64,000 bases of DNA, taken from NCBI RefSeq assembly GCF_007859935.1, contig NZ_SJPO01000015.1:1-64000 (forward strand), given 5' to 3'. Under the pieces are notes generated by a model. That model had not been told where the DNA came from, did not search any database, and saw nothing but the letters and a program-made list of their open reading frames with translations. This document shows, piece by piece, positions 52,263 to 60,260 of the stretch (position 1 is its first letter; each line of letters begins with the position of its first letter). The translations under genes and the position numbers were made by a program. The stretch comes from Posidoniimonas polymericola. Lineage in GTDB: Bacteria; Planctomycetota; Planctomycetia; Pirellulales; Lacipirellulaceae.

Positions 52263-54716
52263 CTACAGGGGAGCGACAACCTCGTCGCCGTTGCGGGTCG
52301 ACAGAGCCCGCAGGATATTGACGTCCAGGTCCTGCTGGAGGAACTGCACGCTGCCATCGGTCATCAAGAAGCTGGCGCCGCCGGCGTGCTCGCTGGCGAA
52401 TTCGAGGTCGTTGAAGGACAGCTTCCTCGGCCCCGGCGCGCCGTGATCCGTCAGGCCGTAGCCGAACGTTTCGCGGCTCGCGTTTATCGGGTAGACCACA
52501 TTCTTGGCGGCGCCCATGCAGATCCGGCTGTACATCCCAGGATTCCCTCCCCAGGTCGCGCCCAGGAGCCAGTGGGTCTGGTAGATGTACGACCGCTCGC
52601 CGATCGCAAGCGTGTGAGAAGTTCCATCGGTGATGCGCGAGATCTGCACTTTGCTCTCTGGGTACATCGATCCGTTCTGCATGACGTCGCCGCAGGTCTG
52701 ATCGCCGGCGCTCCAGGAGTCCGGGTCTCCTGAAGCCCCTGCAACCGCGTCGTAGTGCGCGCTTTTGTTAGTCCCCTCATCCATCACCTTGCTAGGGCAC
52801 CGGTACAGGGGTACTTCAATCTCACTGGCCTGGACGTTCGCCATCCCGCCGTAATTGTCTTCCGCGCGGTCCTCGACAGCGGCAATCTGTTCGTACAGGC
52901 CGCCCTCCTCGAGGTACGGCAAGATCAGCACTCGCCACGGGGTTCCGGGAACACCCCGCTCCTTGGCCAATCGGGCCGCGGGCGGCAAACGCTTGTGCTG
53001 GTCGTGATAGAGCAGCAAGCCGAGGCCCTGCTGTTTGAGGTTGTTCTTGCAGGTCGACCTGCGGGCCGCTTCCCGCGCTGCTTGGACCGCAGGAAGCAGC
53101 AACGCGATCAACACCGATATAATGGTGATCACGACCAGCAGTTCCACCAGAGTAAACCCGACACGACGCGCTGTGGGTCGCCGACGCCTGCCGCACCACG
53201 GCGCGAGACCCACAGCCAGCAGCAGCGCCGCGGATGGCTCGGGAACCGCGACTAGCCCCAGCTGCACGTTTGCGTACGCCGCGGCCGGGGCGGGCAGCTT
53301 GTCGAGGAAGGCGTCGATGTCGCCAAAATCGAGCCGCCCATTGGCGTTGGTGTCGCCCGTGTAGTCCGCCTCGAAGCCGATCGGGTAGCCGTCCAGTTCG
53401 TAGTTGAAGTAGGCGTCGCGGTTGCGGAGGGCCAGCACGAAGAGGTCGACGTCGGCGTCGTCAAAAACGCCGTCGAAGTTCATGTCGCCGGTCTCGGCGA
53501 TGACCATCGCCATGCTCGTGGTGTAGTAGACGGGCGCGGCGAACAGGCCGAACGGCAGCAGCCCGTGGATGTTCACCTGGTCGAACTGCTCGTTCCGGGC
53601 AATTGATCCGGCCGTGATGAGTTCGAACTTCTGCCCCCGCTCGGGCGACTTAAGCTTAGAAAAGTCGACGTCCAGCGTGCCGCCCAGGATCGCGTCGCCG
53701 TTGATGGCCAGGCGGTCGATCTCGTCGGGCGTCTCGCCAAATACTTCCATCTGCAGCTCGCCGCCCTGCTTCTGAAGGTAGTTGCCGTCTATCGAGAACT
53801 CGCCGATCGAACTAGCGCGACTCGTGCCGGGCCGAACCACCCCGCCGGCCACAACGTCCACCCCGCCCGACACCAGGCCGTTGCCGATCATCTGCGACCG
53901 CATCTGCACAGGGGCTGCCCCGCTCGAGAGCTGGCCGCCCAGCATGAGCAGCTCGCCCCCAGGCTCGACATCCAACTCACTGGTCGCGAGCCGTCCCCCC
54001 AAGAGCTGCAGGGATCCGCCTGCTTCGACGGTCACCCGTCGAGTGGCCGAGAGCGTCGACGCAGGGCTCTGAACCCTCAAGGCCATTGTCTGCTGATTAG
54101 CGCCAGCGATGGTGAGCTCGTGCACGAACGCTGACACCGGACCGCCGGTGAACGAGTTGACCGTAACGACCTGAGCTCCGGCGCCGGGAGGGTTAACAAG
54201 GTTCAGGACGTCGATCGAGGTTGGGACCCGGTTGCCCTGCCAGATCTCCGGCTGGAACCAATTGTTCTGCGTCACCTGAGACTGCAGGGTTAGGCCTTCC
54301 TTCGGGGCGACGAACGCTACGTCGAGCGAATTCGGACCATACAGAAGCTGGACTGCGATGTCAGCGGGCGGCGGCGTGTCGAAGAAGAATGAGTCGAACT
54401 CGCCGTCGACCGCGGCGCCGAAGATTGCCTGGATCTGGTCGCCGCTTGCTGGCTGGAAGCCGTTGAGGAAGTTCAGCTCCAGGTTCCCCGCCAGGTTGAC
54501 GCTGCCGTTAGGGATCAAGTACTGGTCGTGCTGCTGGCCCGGAGCAAGCCCACCGACGTCCACGTAAAGCGTGTCGCCCGACGTCATGTTGAGCGAGGAG
54601 AGCGTGATAATCTCCGGGACGCCCTGGATCTGAGCCTGGGCCGCGGCAGCCGCGAGCAGGGCCGCCGCCGTAACGAGCAGGCGTAGGCGGATCAGGCTGG
54701 AAGGGGGCGCGAGCAT
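52263..54716 (-). CDS. Dockerin-like PEP-CTERM protein fused to a DUF1559 pseudopilin
   Basis: One uninterrupted 817-residue frame from ATG 54716. Residues 1-27 are a signal peptide. A beta-helix-rich, autotransporter-like passenger follows (about 30-410). Two dockerin/EF-hand-like loops come next (GDMNFDGVFDDADVD and TGDTNANGRLDFGDID, about 410-475), then a PEP-CTERM tail: VPEPSAA at 491, a hydrophobic stretch and an Arg cluster (RRRR). Without a stop it continues into a complete DUF1559 pseudopilin (519-817): GFTLVELLVVI, STCKNNLKQQGLGLLLYHD, RISDGTSH-like RITDGTSHTLAIGE and FLMTDGSVQFL. Both parts are normally separate proteins. A GTG inside the PEP-CTERM helix could start the second part, but has no ribosome binding site. 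Confidence 0.88.
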   Translation of the reverse strand: MLAPPSSLIRLRLLVTAAALLAAAAAQAQIQGVPEIITLSSLNMTSGDTLYVDVGGLAPGQQHDQYLIPNGSVNLAGNLELNFLNGFQPASGDQIQAIFGAAVDGEFDSFFFDTPPPADIAVQLLYGPNSLDVAFVAPKEGLTLQSQVTQNNWFQPEIWQGNRVPTSIDVLNLVNPPGAGAQVVTVNSFTGGPVSAFVHELTIAGANQQTMALRVQSPASTLSATRRVTVEAGGSLQLLGGRLATSELDVEPGGELLMLGGQLSSGAAPVQMRSQMIGNGLVSGGVDVVAGGVVRPGTSRASSIGEFSIDGNYLQKQGGELQMEVFGETPDEIDRLAINGDAILGGTLDVDFSKLKSPERGQKFELITAGSIARNEQFDQVNIHGLLPFGLFAAPVYYTTSMAMVIAETGDMNFDGVFDDADVDLFVLALRNRDAYFNYELDGYPIGFEADYTGDTNANGRLDFGDIDAFLDKLPAPAAAYANVQLGLVAVPEPSAALLLAVGLAPWCGRRRRPTARRVGFTLVELLVVITIISVLIALLLPAVQAAREAARRSTCKNNLKQQGLGLLLYHDQHKRLPPAARLAKERGVPGTPWRVLILPYLEEGGLYEQIAAVEDRAEDNYGGMANVQASEIEVPLYRCPSKVMDEGTNKSAHYDAVAGASGDPDSWSAGDQTCGDVMQNGSMYPESKVQISRITDGTSHTLAIGERSYIYQTHWLLGATWGGNPGMYSRICMGAAKNVVYPINASRETFGYGLTDHGAPGPRKLSFNDLEFASEHAGGASFLMTDGSVQFLQQDLDVNILRALSTRNGDEVVAPL

Positions 54717-54991
54717 AGCAAACTGGGAGGCGGAGACCCGGGGCCAGGGACCGCCTCCCAGTATAGCCCGACCGCGCCTGGGCGCGTCGTTTGCCTGGCA
54801 AGGAATCTGCCGCCGGGGTTCAGGTTTTGAAGAAACCATGGTGATTTCGCTTGGTTTGGCCCACAACAAGCCAATCAACAAATGCCCCCCGCCCCCGCCA
54901 AACTTTCTGGAGAAAATGCCAGGGACCGCCTAGAATGCAAAGCCGTGGGGCCGCGTTTCCTCTTCCTCCTCGAGTCCCCTGAGTCACACCG

Positions 54992-55996
54992 TTGTTCTGG
55001 CGCCAGACTAAAATCCTGCTGTTAATGCTGCTCGTCGGGCAGGCGCCGGCCGGCGCTGCGCCCGCGCAATTCTGGCTGTCATTAGACGACCACAACGCCA
55101 CTGGCCCGGCGGTCGCTACCGGCGTCGGGGCCGATGGCGTCGCGCTGCGGGTGCACGTCTGGGCCAGGCCGCAGACAGCGGGCAGCACGCAGATGGAGAA
55201 CTTCTCGCTCAACATTGTGTCGTCGTCTACCGATTTCGACATCGATGCCGACACGGTCGAGGTTTACAACCCGGTGCTGGCGAGTTCTCGACCGCGGTTC
55301 GAGTTTGTCAACGACTCGGCCGAGGGCCTGATCGGCGTCGACTCTGGCCTGCCGCTTGGTTTCAATCGCGGCATCGCAGGCCTGCAGGGGTTCACTTTCG
55401 ACAGCTCCGCGGCCGATGGCTTCGGCGGCGTTTGCGACACGAAGGACGCCTACTGCGACGACTCCTCCGGCGTCGAGTCGTGGCTGGTCGCCTCGTTCTC
55501 GCTTGTCCCGTCGGCGTCAGTGGGCTCGGCTGAGCTGTACCTGCAGGTGGGACTCAACGGCATGAGCCACGCGGGAGAATTCCCGGGCGATATGGAGGTG
55601 ACGTTCGGCGTCGACTCGATTGGGGCGGCCCCGCCCCCATACGATCCAGAGAACGACTACCATCTCATACACGGCGATGACGACCCCGACGCGGTCGTCT
55701 CATTTGTCAAGCTCGGTGACTACGACGCCGACGGCGACGTCGACACCGACGACTACACGGTGTGGGAATCCGAGTACGCCGGCGGCAACTACGCCGCCGA
55801 CGGGACGTTCGACCGAATCGTCGACGCCGCCGACTACACCGTGTGGCGGGACAACCTGCCGGCGTCGCCGGGGCCGGCAGCGGCGACGACGATTCCCGCA
55901 CCCAGCGGCGCCGGTTGCCTGTTAGGCGTCGGCGTTGCGGCGGCTACTCGTCGCCGGCGAGGTTCTCGGCCTCTTGCTTCCAGTGCGACCGGATGA
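54992..55996 (+). CDS. Exported dockerin-like protein with PEP-CTERM-type tail
   Basis: A 334-residue protein. TTG 54992 gives a proper signal peptide (KILLLMLLVGQAPAGAAPA); ATG 55025 would leave a very short one. The mature part is beta-rich (cohesin- or carbohydrate-binding-like). Two dockerin-like loops follow (GDYDADGDVDTDDYTVWE and IVDAADYTVWRDNL, about 245-290), and the C-terminus has a sorting signal PAPSG + hydrophobic + RRRR, a PEP-CTERM variant. It should be exported and processed by an exosortase/archaeosortase system if the genome has one. Its 3' end overlaps the convergent ECF sigma gene by 53 bases. Confidence 0.8.
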   Translation: MFWRQTKILLLMLLVGQAPAGAAPAQFWLSLDDHNATGPAVATGVGADGVALRVHVWARPQTAGSTQMENFSLNIVSSSTDFDIDADTVEVYNPVLASSRPRFEFVNDSAEGLIGVDSGLPLGFNRGIAGLQGFTFDSSAADGFGGVCDTKDAYCDDSSGVESWLVASFSLVPSASVGSAELYLQVGLNGMSHAGEFPGDMEVTFGVDSIGAAPPPYDPENDYHLIHGDDDPDAVVSFVKLGDYDADGDVDTDDYTVWESEYAGGNYAADGTFDRIVDAADYTVWRDNLPASPGPAAATTIPAPSGAGCLLGVGVAAATRRRRGSRPLASSATG

Positions 55997-56576
55997 GCCC
56001 GGTCTTCCGCTCCACCGTACGCGGCGCCACGCCGAGCTGAGTTGCGATCTCGCCTGTCGTGTAGCCTGCCAGCTTGTGCCTGGCGATCTCCTGCAGGATT
56101 GGTTCGGGGAGCAGATCGATCAGTCGTTTGCACTCGTCGTTGAGCGCTACGATCGACGCTGGTGAGAGATCGTCCTCGACGAAGTCGAGCTGGCGCGGCT
56201 CGCCGTCGCGGCCGTGGCCGCCGGCCTCGGAGGCGGTCACCACCCGGCCCCCACCTCGTTTGGCGGCCAGCTGACGTTTGCGCTGATTGATGGCCTTGCG
56301 GGCGGTGATCTTTGCCAGGAGCGGCCAGAGTCCGTCGCGGTCGTGCAGGTCGGGGAACTCGCCCTGATTGACTCCGTCAAAAAAGCTCTTCAACGCGCTG
56401 AGCGCTACGTCCTCTTCGTCCTCGGCGCCGCGCGGGCTGGCGCCGAGCGTCTGGCGAGCGAGTCCGACCAGCCGGTTGAAGTACCGCTGCCAGAGCGCGT
56501 GCTGAGCCTCAGAGTCGTCGCCTTCCTTGAGGTCGGCGATCCAGCACGTAATCGAACGATCTGAGGGGACAGACAT
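55944..56576 (-). CDS. ECF-type RNA polymerase sigma factor
   Basis: From ATG 56576 the protein has 210 residues; an upstream ATG at 56636 adds 20 residues without family similarity. Region 2 (about 20-95: HALWQRYFNRLVGLARQTLG, EDVALSALKSFF, LWPLLAKITARKAINQRKR) and region 4 (about 145-200: LDLLPEP-like DLLPEPILQEIARHKLAG, TGEIATQLGVAPRTVERK) match planctomycete ECF (PF07638-type) factors. No anti-sigma or kinase gene is adjacent. The gene converges on, and overlaps by 53 bases, the dockerin protein gene. Confidence 0.9.
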   Translation of the reverse strand: MSVPSDRSITCWIADLKEGDDSEAQHALWQRYFNRLVGLARQTLGASPRGAEDEEDVALSALKSFFDGVNQGEFPDLHDRDGLWPLLAKITARKAINQRKRQLAAKRGGGRVVTASEAGGHGRDGEPRQLDFVEDDLSPASIVALNDECKRLIDLLPEPILQEIARHKLAGYTTGEIATQLGVAPRTVERKTGLIRSHWKQEAENLAGDE

Positions 56577-56794
56577 GGCTGCTAGCAGTCGCCTTCGGAA
56601 AACCGACAGCATAAGCCCCCGGTCGGTATCCGTCAAAGCAGCCGGCGCCAGTCCCTATACCGCGAGATTTGTCGCTTCGCGGCCGTCGCTGCACGCGGAG
56701 TCTAGGCAAGCAGGGGCGATCGAGCAGGGTCGAAGCGGAATCGTAGACTGCAGGGGTCGTGCGAGTCGATCAGGTGACGGCAGGGGGATTCCAT

Positions 56795-58225
56795 ATGAAA
56801 TACAACGCGTTCCACATCACCGCCGCCGCGCTGCTAACCGGTTGCAGTGCGTTCCAACCGGCTGAAACGACTTCGCACCTAGAGCCGGCTCAGGCGACAA
56901 CTAACGCAGAATTGCAGGCGGTCGCGTTTGAGCAGGAGGTGATCCCTTCCGACCCGGGTCCCGCGCTGGTCGCCGAGCCGCTGCAGCAGCCGGCCGACCT
57001 CGCAAGCGCTAGCCCCCCGCCCGCCGCGGTCCCGCGCCGTCTGCCGCCCCAGCAGACCGGTTTGACGCTCGCGAGCCTCGAGGAAGCGGCGCTGGCCAAC
57101 AACCCGGTGGTCAAGCAGGCCCACGCAAAGGTCCGCGCGCTCTGCGGCAAGCGACTCCAGGCCGGCCTGCCGCCCAATCCCACCATCGGCTACCAGGGCA
57201 GCGAGATCGGCAACGGCAGCGCCGCTGGTCAGCAGGGGGCCTACGTGGGTCAGGAGTTCATCGTCGCCCACAAGCTGCAACGCGACCAGGCGATTGTCTC
57301 GGCCGAGATCCGCAAGGCTTACCAGGACGTCGCGGCCGCCGAGCGGCGGGTCAAGACCGACGTTCAGGCCCGGTTCTACGAGACGCTGCTCGCCCAGCGC
57401 CGTGTTGAGCTGGCCGGCGAGCTCTCCAGGCTCGCCAACAGGGCGGCGTCGGCATCCCAGGCATTGCTGGACGCCCAGGAGATCCCGGTCGCTGGCCTGC
57501 TGCAGACCGAGGTTCAGCAGCAGAACGCGTTGCTGCAGGCCGCCACCGCCCAGAACCGTCTTGAGCAGGCGTGGCGCGAATTGTCCGCCGTGCTCGGCGC
57601 GGAAACCCTGCCCCCACAACCGCTGGCGGGCGACCTAACGCCGCTGCCGGAGCCACTCGACTGGGAGCTGGAACTCGCGCGGCTGAGGACCGAGAGTCCG
57701 GAGCTCTCCGCGGCGATCGCCGAGGTCGAGCGGGCCCGCAGGGTGCTTAATCGCGAATGTGTTGAGCCGCGTCCGAACATTACGGGTCAGGTCGGCGTGC
57801 AGTACGACTACAGCAGCAGCGACACCATTACCAGCGTGCAGATTGGCATGCCGCTTCCGTTGTGGAATCGAAACCAGGGCGCGATCAGTCAGGCGCGTGC
57901 CGAGATCACCCGCACAAGCCACAACGTAGACCGACTAGAGCTGGCGCTGCAGCAGCGGCTCGCAAGGGCGTTCCGCGACTACGCCGACGCCCGGGTCACC
58001 GCCGAGACCTATCTGAATGAGGTTCTGCCGCGGTCTCAGCGGACGTTCCAGCTGGTCCAGTCGGGCTACCAGGAGGGGGAGATCGGCTACCTGGCGTTGC
58101 TTGCCGCTCAGCAGACGAATTCTCAAACCAACCTCGCCTACCTCGACGCCCTCGGCAACCTCTGGCGGAGCAAGGTGCTTATCGATGGGCTGTTGTTGGA
58201 AGAGAGCCTTTCCGCCGAGTACTAA
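56795..58225 (+). CDS. Outer-membrane efflux factor (TolC/CusC-like lipoprotein)
   Basis: A 476-residue protein from ATG 56795 (GGGGG eight bases upstream). Lipobox AALLTGCSAF with lipidated Cys near 16. A Pro/Ala-rich linker (about 30-85) leads to two OEP repeats: LASLEEAALANNPVVKQAHAK opens the first and LELELARLRTESPELSAAIA-like sequence the second, with LPLWNRNQGAISQA typical of CzcC/CusC. It should form the trimeric outer-membrane duct of the metal pump encoded downstream. First gene of the operon; the next starts 65 bases later. Confidence 0.93.
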   Translation: MKYNAFHITAAALLTGCSAFQPAETTSHLEPAQATTNAELQAVAFEQEVIPSDPGPALVAEPLQQPADLASASPPPAAVPRRLPPQQTGLTLASLEEAALANNPVVKQAHAKVRALCGKRLQAGLPPNPTIGYQGSEIGNGSAAGQQGAYVGQEFIVAHKLQRDQAIVSAEIRKAYQDVAAAERRVKTDVQARFYETLLAQRRVELAGELSRLANRAASASQALLDAQEIPVAGLLQTEVQQQNALLQAATAQNRLEQAWRELSAVLGAETLPPQPLAGDLTPLPEPLDWELELARLRTESPELSAAIAEVERARRVLNRECVEPRPNITGQVGVQYDYSSSDTITSVQIGMPLPLWNRNQGAISQARAEITRTSHNVDRLELALQQRLARAFRDYADARVTAETYLNEVLPRSQRTFQLVQSGYQEGEIGYLALLAAQQTNSQTNLAYLDALGNLWRSKVLIDGLLLEESLSAEY

Positions 58226-58290
58226 TAAGGCCGCCAGAGGTCCAAAATCTCGGGTTCTCCAAATCGTCGAGCCGCGGTACCATTCTCGCT

Positions 58291-58725
58291 GTGCAGACCT
58301 TCGTACGAATCCTGATCGCGTTGTGCGTCTTCGCGCACGCCTCGCTCGGCTGCGCCGCTCACCACAAGTGTGCGGGAGAGCATGGGCACGTACGCGCTAA
58401 GAGCCATGCGAGCTCTCGGGATTCAGCGGACGTCCATTGCGACCCGCAAGAGGGGCATGCCCTTAGCACGCACGCGTGTGACCAGCGCCATCCGGACGAT
58501 GTCCCGCTAGAATCGTGCGACCACACCCTGTGCAAGTGGACCGCCGACGGCGCCCGCGGCGTGGTCGAGCTCTCGCTCGATTCTAGCTACGGGGTGGCTG
58601 CCCTGGTCGCTGAGCCCGTGCGTCGCTCCACCAGCGGCATGCTCTCCACCACGCGAGGCGATGCCGGGATCCCGATCCCGCTGCCGGTGCGCGCGCACCT
58701 TCTGCTTGGCGTTCTGCTGATCTAA
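58291..58725 (+). CDS. Small His/Cys-rich exported protein of the metal-efflux operon
   Basis: A 144-residue protein starting at GTG 58291. A hydrophobic N-terminus ending ASLGCAAHHKC may be a signal peptide or lipobox (LGC). The mature region is rich in His and Cys (GEHGHVRAKSH, DVHCDPQEGH, HACDQRH, ESCDHTLCKW), a pattern of soft-metal binding, then a hydrophobic C-terminus. It lies between the outer-membrane factor and adaptor genes, so a periplasmic metal sponge, chaperone or sensor is plausible. I do not recognise a family. Confidence 0.72.
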   Translation: MQTFVRILIALCVFAHASLGCAAHHKCAGEHGHVRAKSHASSRDSADVHCDPQEGHALSTHACDQRHPDDVPLESCDHTLCKWTADGARGVVELSLDSSYGVAALVAEPVRRSTSGMLSTTRGDAGIPIPLPVRAHLLLGVLLI

Positions 58726-58866
58726 TCGGGCAGGACCGCCCAGCAGGTCGCATGCTGCGACCTGTTCGGCATCCCTTTCTCCTTCCTGTTCCGGGTGCGT
58801 TGCGCACCCGCTGCGGATCCTCACCAATTCCGATGGCCGCGTTTGTGCCGTCGGTCGGAAAGTCTC

Positions 58867-60231
58867 ATGGCGCCAAGAAATCCACGTACCTTGCTTGTCG
58901 CGGCAATGATTGTTCTGGGCCTCTCGGCAACCGCCGCGTTCATGCTGCTCAAAGACCGACTTCCCGGCATCCCCGGCGATGGTTCGCCGGTCGTCGCGGC
59001 GACCGATGACCATCAACAGGAGGCCGGTCACGCGAACGAGGCTACCGCGAGCCCGGCCCTGCAGGTCAGCAAACGCGGGCTGCAGAACATCGGCTACGAG
59101 CCGTACACGGTGGCGTTCCGGGAGTACGAACGCCGGCTTGTGCTGCCCGCCATCGTGGTCGAGCGGCCCGGCAAGTCGCAGACCCACATCACCGCGCCGC
59201 TCACCGGGATCGTGACTTCGATTGAGGTGGTGCAGGGGCAGGCCGTTACGCCCGGCACGCTGCTGTTCCGGTTGAAGCTGACGCACGAGGAACTGGTCGG
59301 CGCCCAGCGGGACTTCCTGCAGGACCTGGCCAACCTCGAGGTGGTGGAACGCGAGGTCGCCCGCCTCAAAGAGCTCGGCGACGGCGTCGTGGCGGGCAAG
59401 CGGATCATCGAGCAGCAGTACGAGCGGCGAAAGCTGCGGGCCTCGCTCGCGGCCGAGGAGCAGGCGATGCTGCTGCACGGTCTGACCAAGGAGCAGGTCC
59501 GCTCCATACGCGAGTCTCAAGAACTGCTGCCGTCGGTGGACATCTTCGCCCCGGGGCACACGCACGGAGAGTCGGAGGACGAGCACGAGCACCCCTTGGT
59601 CGTGCAGCGATTGGGGATTTCGGTTGGCCAGCAGGTGCAGGTTGGCGAGGAGATGGCTGTGCTGGCCGACCACCACCTGCTGCAGATCGAGGGGGCGGCC
59701 TTCGAAGACGACGCCGAGCAGGTCCGCGAGTCCGCGGCCAAGGGGCGCGCCGTGACCGCGCGGCTAGTCAGCGGCGACAACGCCGCCGTGTCGGGACTAA
59801 AGATCCAGTATGTCGCAGGGCAGGTCGACCCGGTGTCGCGGGCGTTCAAAATCTACCTGAACCTCCCGAACAAGACGGCGCTCGACAAGACCACCGACGA
59901 CGGGGTGCGGTTCTTTGAGTGGTTGTACAAGCCCGGCCAGCGGATGCAGATCGACCTGGTTGTCGAACGGACGCCCGGCCAGCTTGTGCTGCCGGCCGCC
60001 GCGGTCGTGAGCGATGGCGCCGAGAACTATGTCTACCGGCAGAACGGCGGCCAGTTTCAACAGACGCCGGTGCACCTGCTGTCACGGGACAAGGAGTGGG
60101 TCGTCGCCGCAAACGACGGCGCCCTGTACGAGGGGGACGTCATCGCCGGGCGGGGAGCCTACCAGCTCCACCTGGCTTTGAAGAACCAAGCCGGCGGCGG
60201 GGTCGACCCCCACGCCGGACACAACCACTAG
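58867..60231 (+). CDS. RND efflux periplasmic adaptor (CusB/CzcB-like)
   Basis: From ATG 58867 the protein has 454 residues. N-terminal membrane helix (about 7-27), then an HlyD-type barrel-sandwich and hairpin (VLPAIVVERPGKSQTHITAP, EELVGAQRDFLQDLANL). A His/Glu-rich insert (PGHTHGESEDEHEHP, about 229-243) lies in the lipoyl/barrel region and the C-terminus ends GGVDPHAGHNH, both likely metal-binding. It links the inner-membrane pump to the outer-membrane factor. The pump gene starts 29 bases later. Confidence 0.92.
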   Translation: MAPRNPRTLLVAAMIVLGLSATAAFMLLKDRLPGIPGDGSPVVAATDDHQQEAGHANEATASPALQVSKRGLQNIGYEPYTVAFREYERRLVLPAIVVERPGKSQTHITAPLTGIVTSIEVVQGQAVTPGTLLFRLKLTHEELVGAQRDFLQDLANLEVVEREVARLKELGDGVVAGKRIIEQQYERRKLRASLAAEEQAMLLHGLTKEQVRSIRESQELLPSVDIFAPGHTHGESEDEHEHPLVVQRLGISVGQQVQVGEEMAVLADHHLLQIEGAAFEDDAEQVRESAAKGRAVTARLVSGDNAAVSGLKIQYVAGQVDPVSRAFKIYLNLPNKTALDKTTDDGVRFFEWLYKPGQRMQIDLVVERTPGQLVLPAAAVVSDGAENYVYRQNGGQFQQTPVHLLSRDKEWVVAANDGALYEGDVIAGRGAYQLHLALKNQAGGGVDPHAGHNH

Positions 60232-60260
60232 TCCGCCCCGCCGCTGTCCGAGAGTCCCAC

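Noticed and set aside
53160-53220. Separate start for the DUF1559 pseudopilin
   Set aside because: The only candidate is a GTG inside the PEP-CTERM helix codons without a ribosome binding site; no ATG lies between the two parts.
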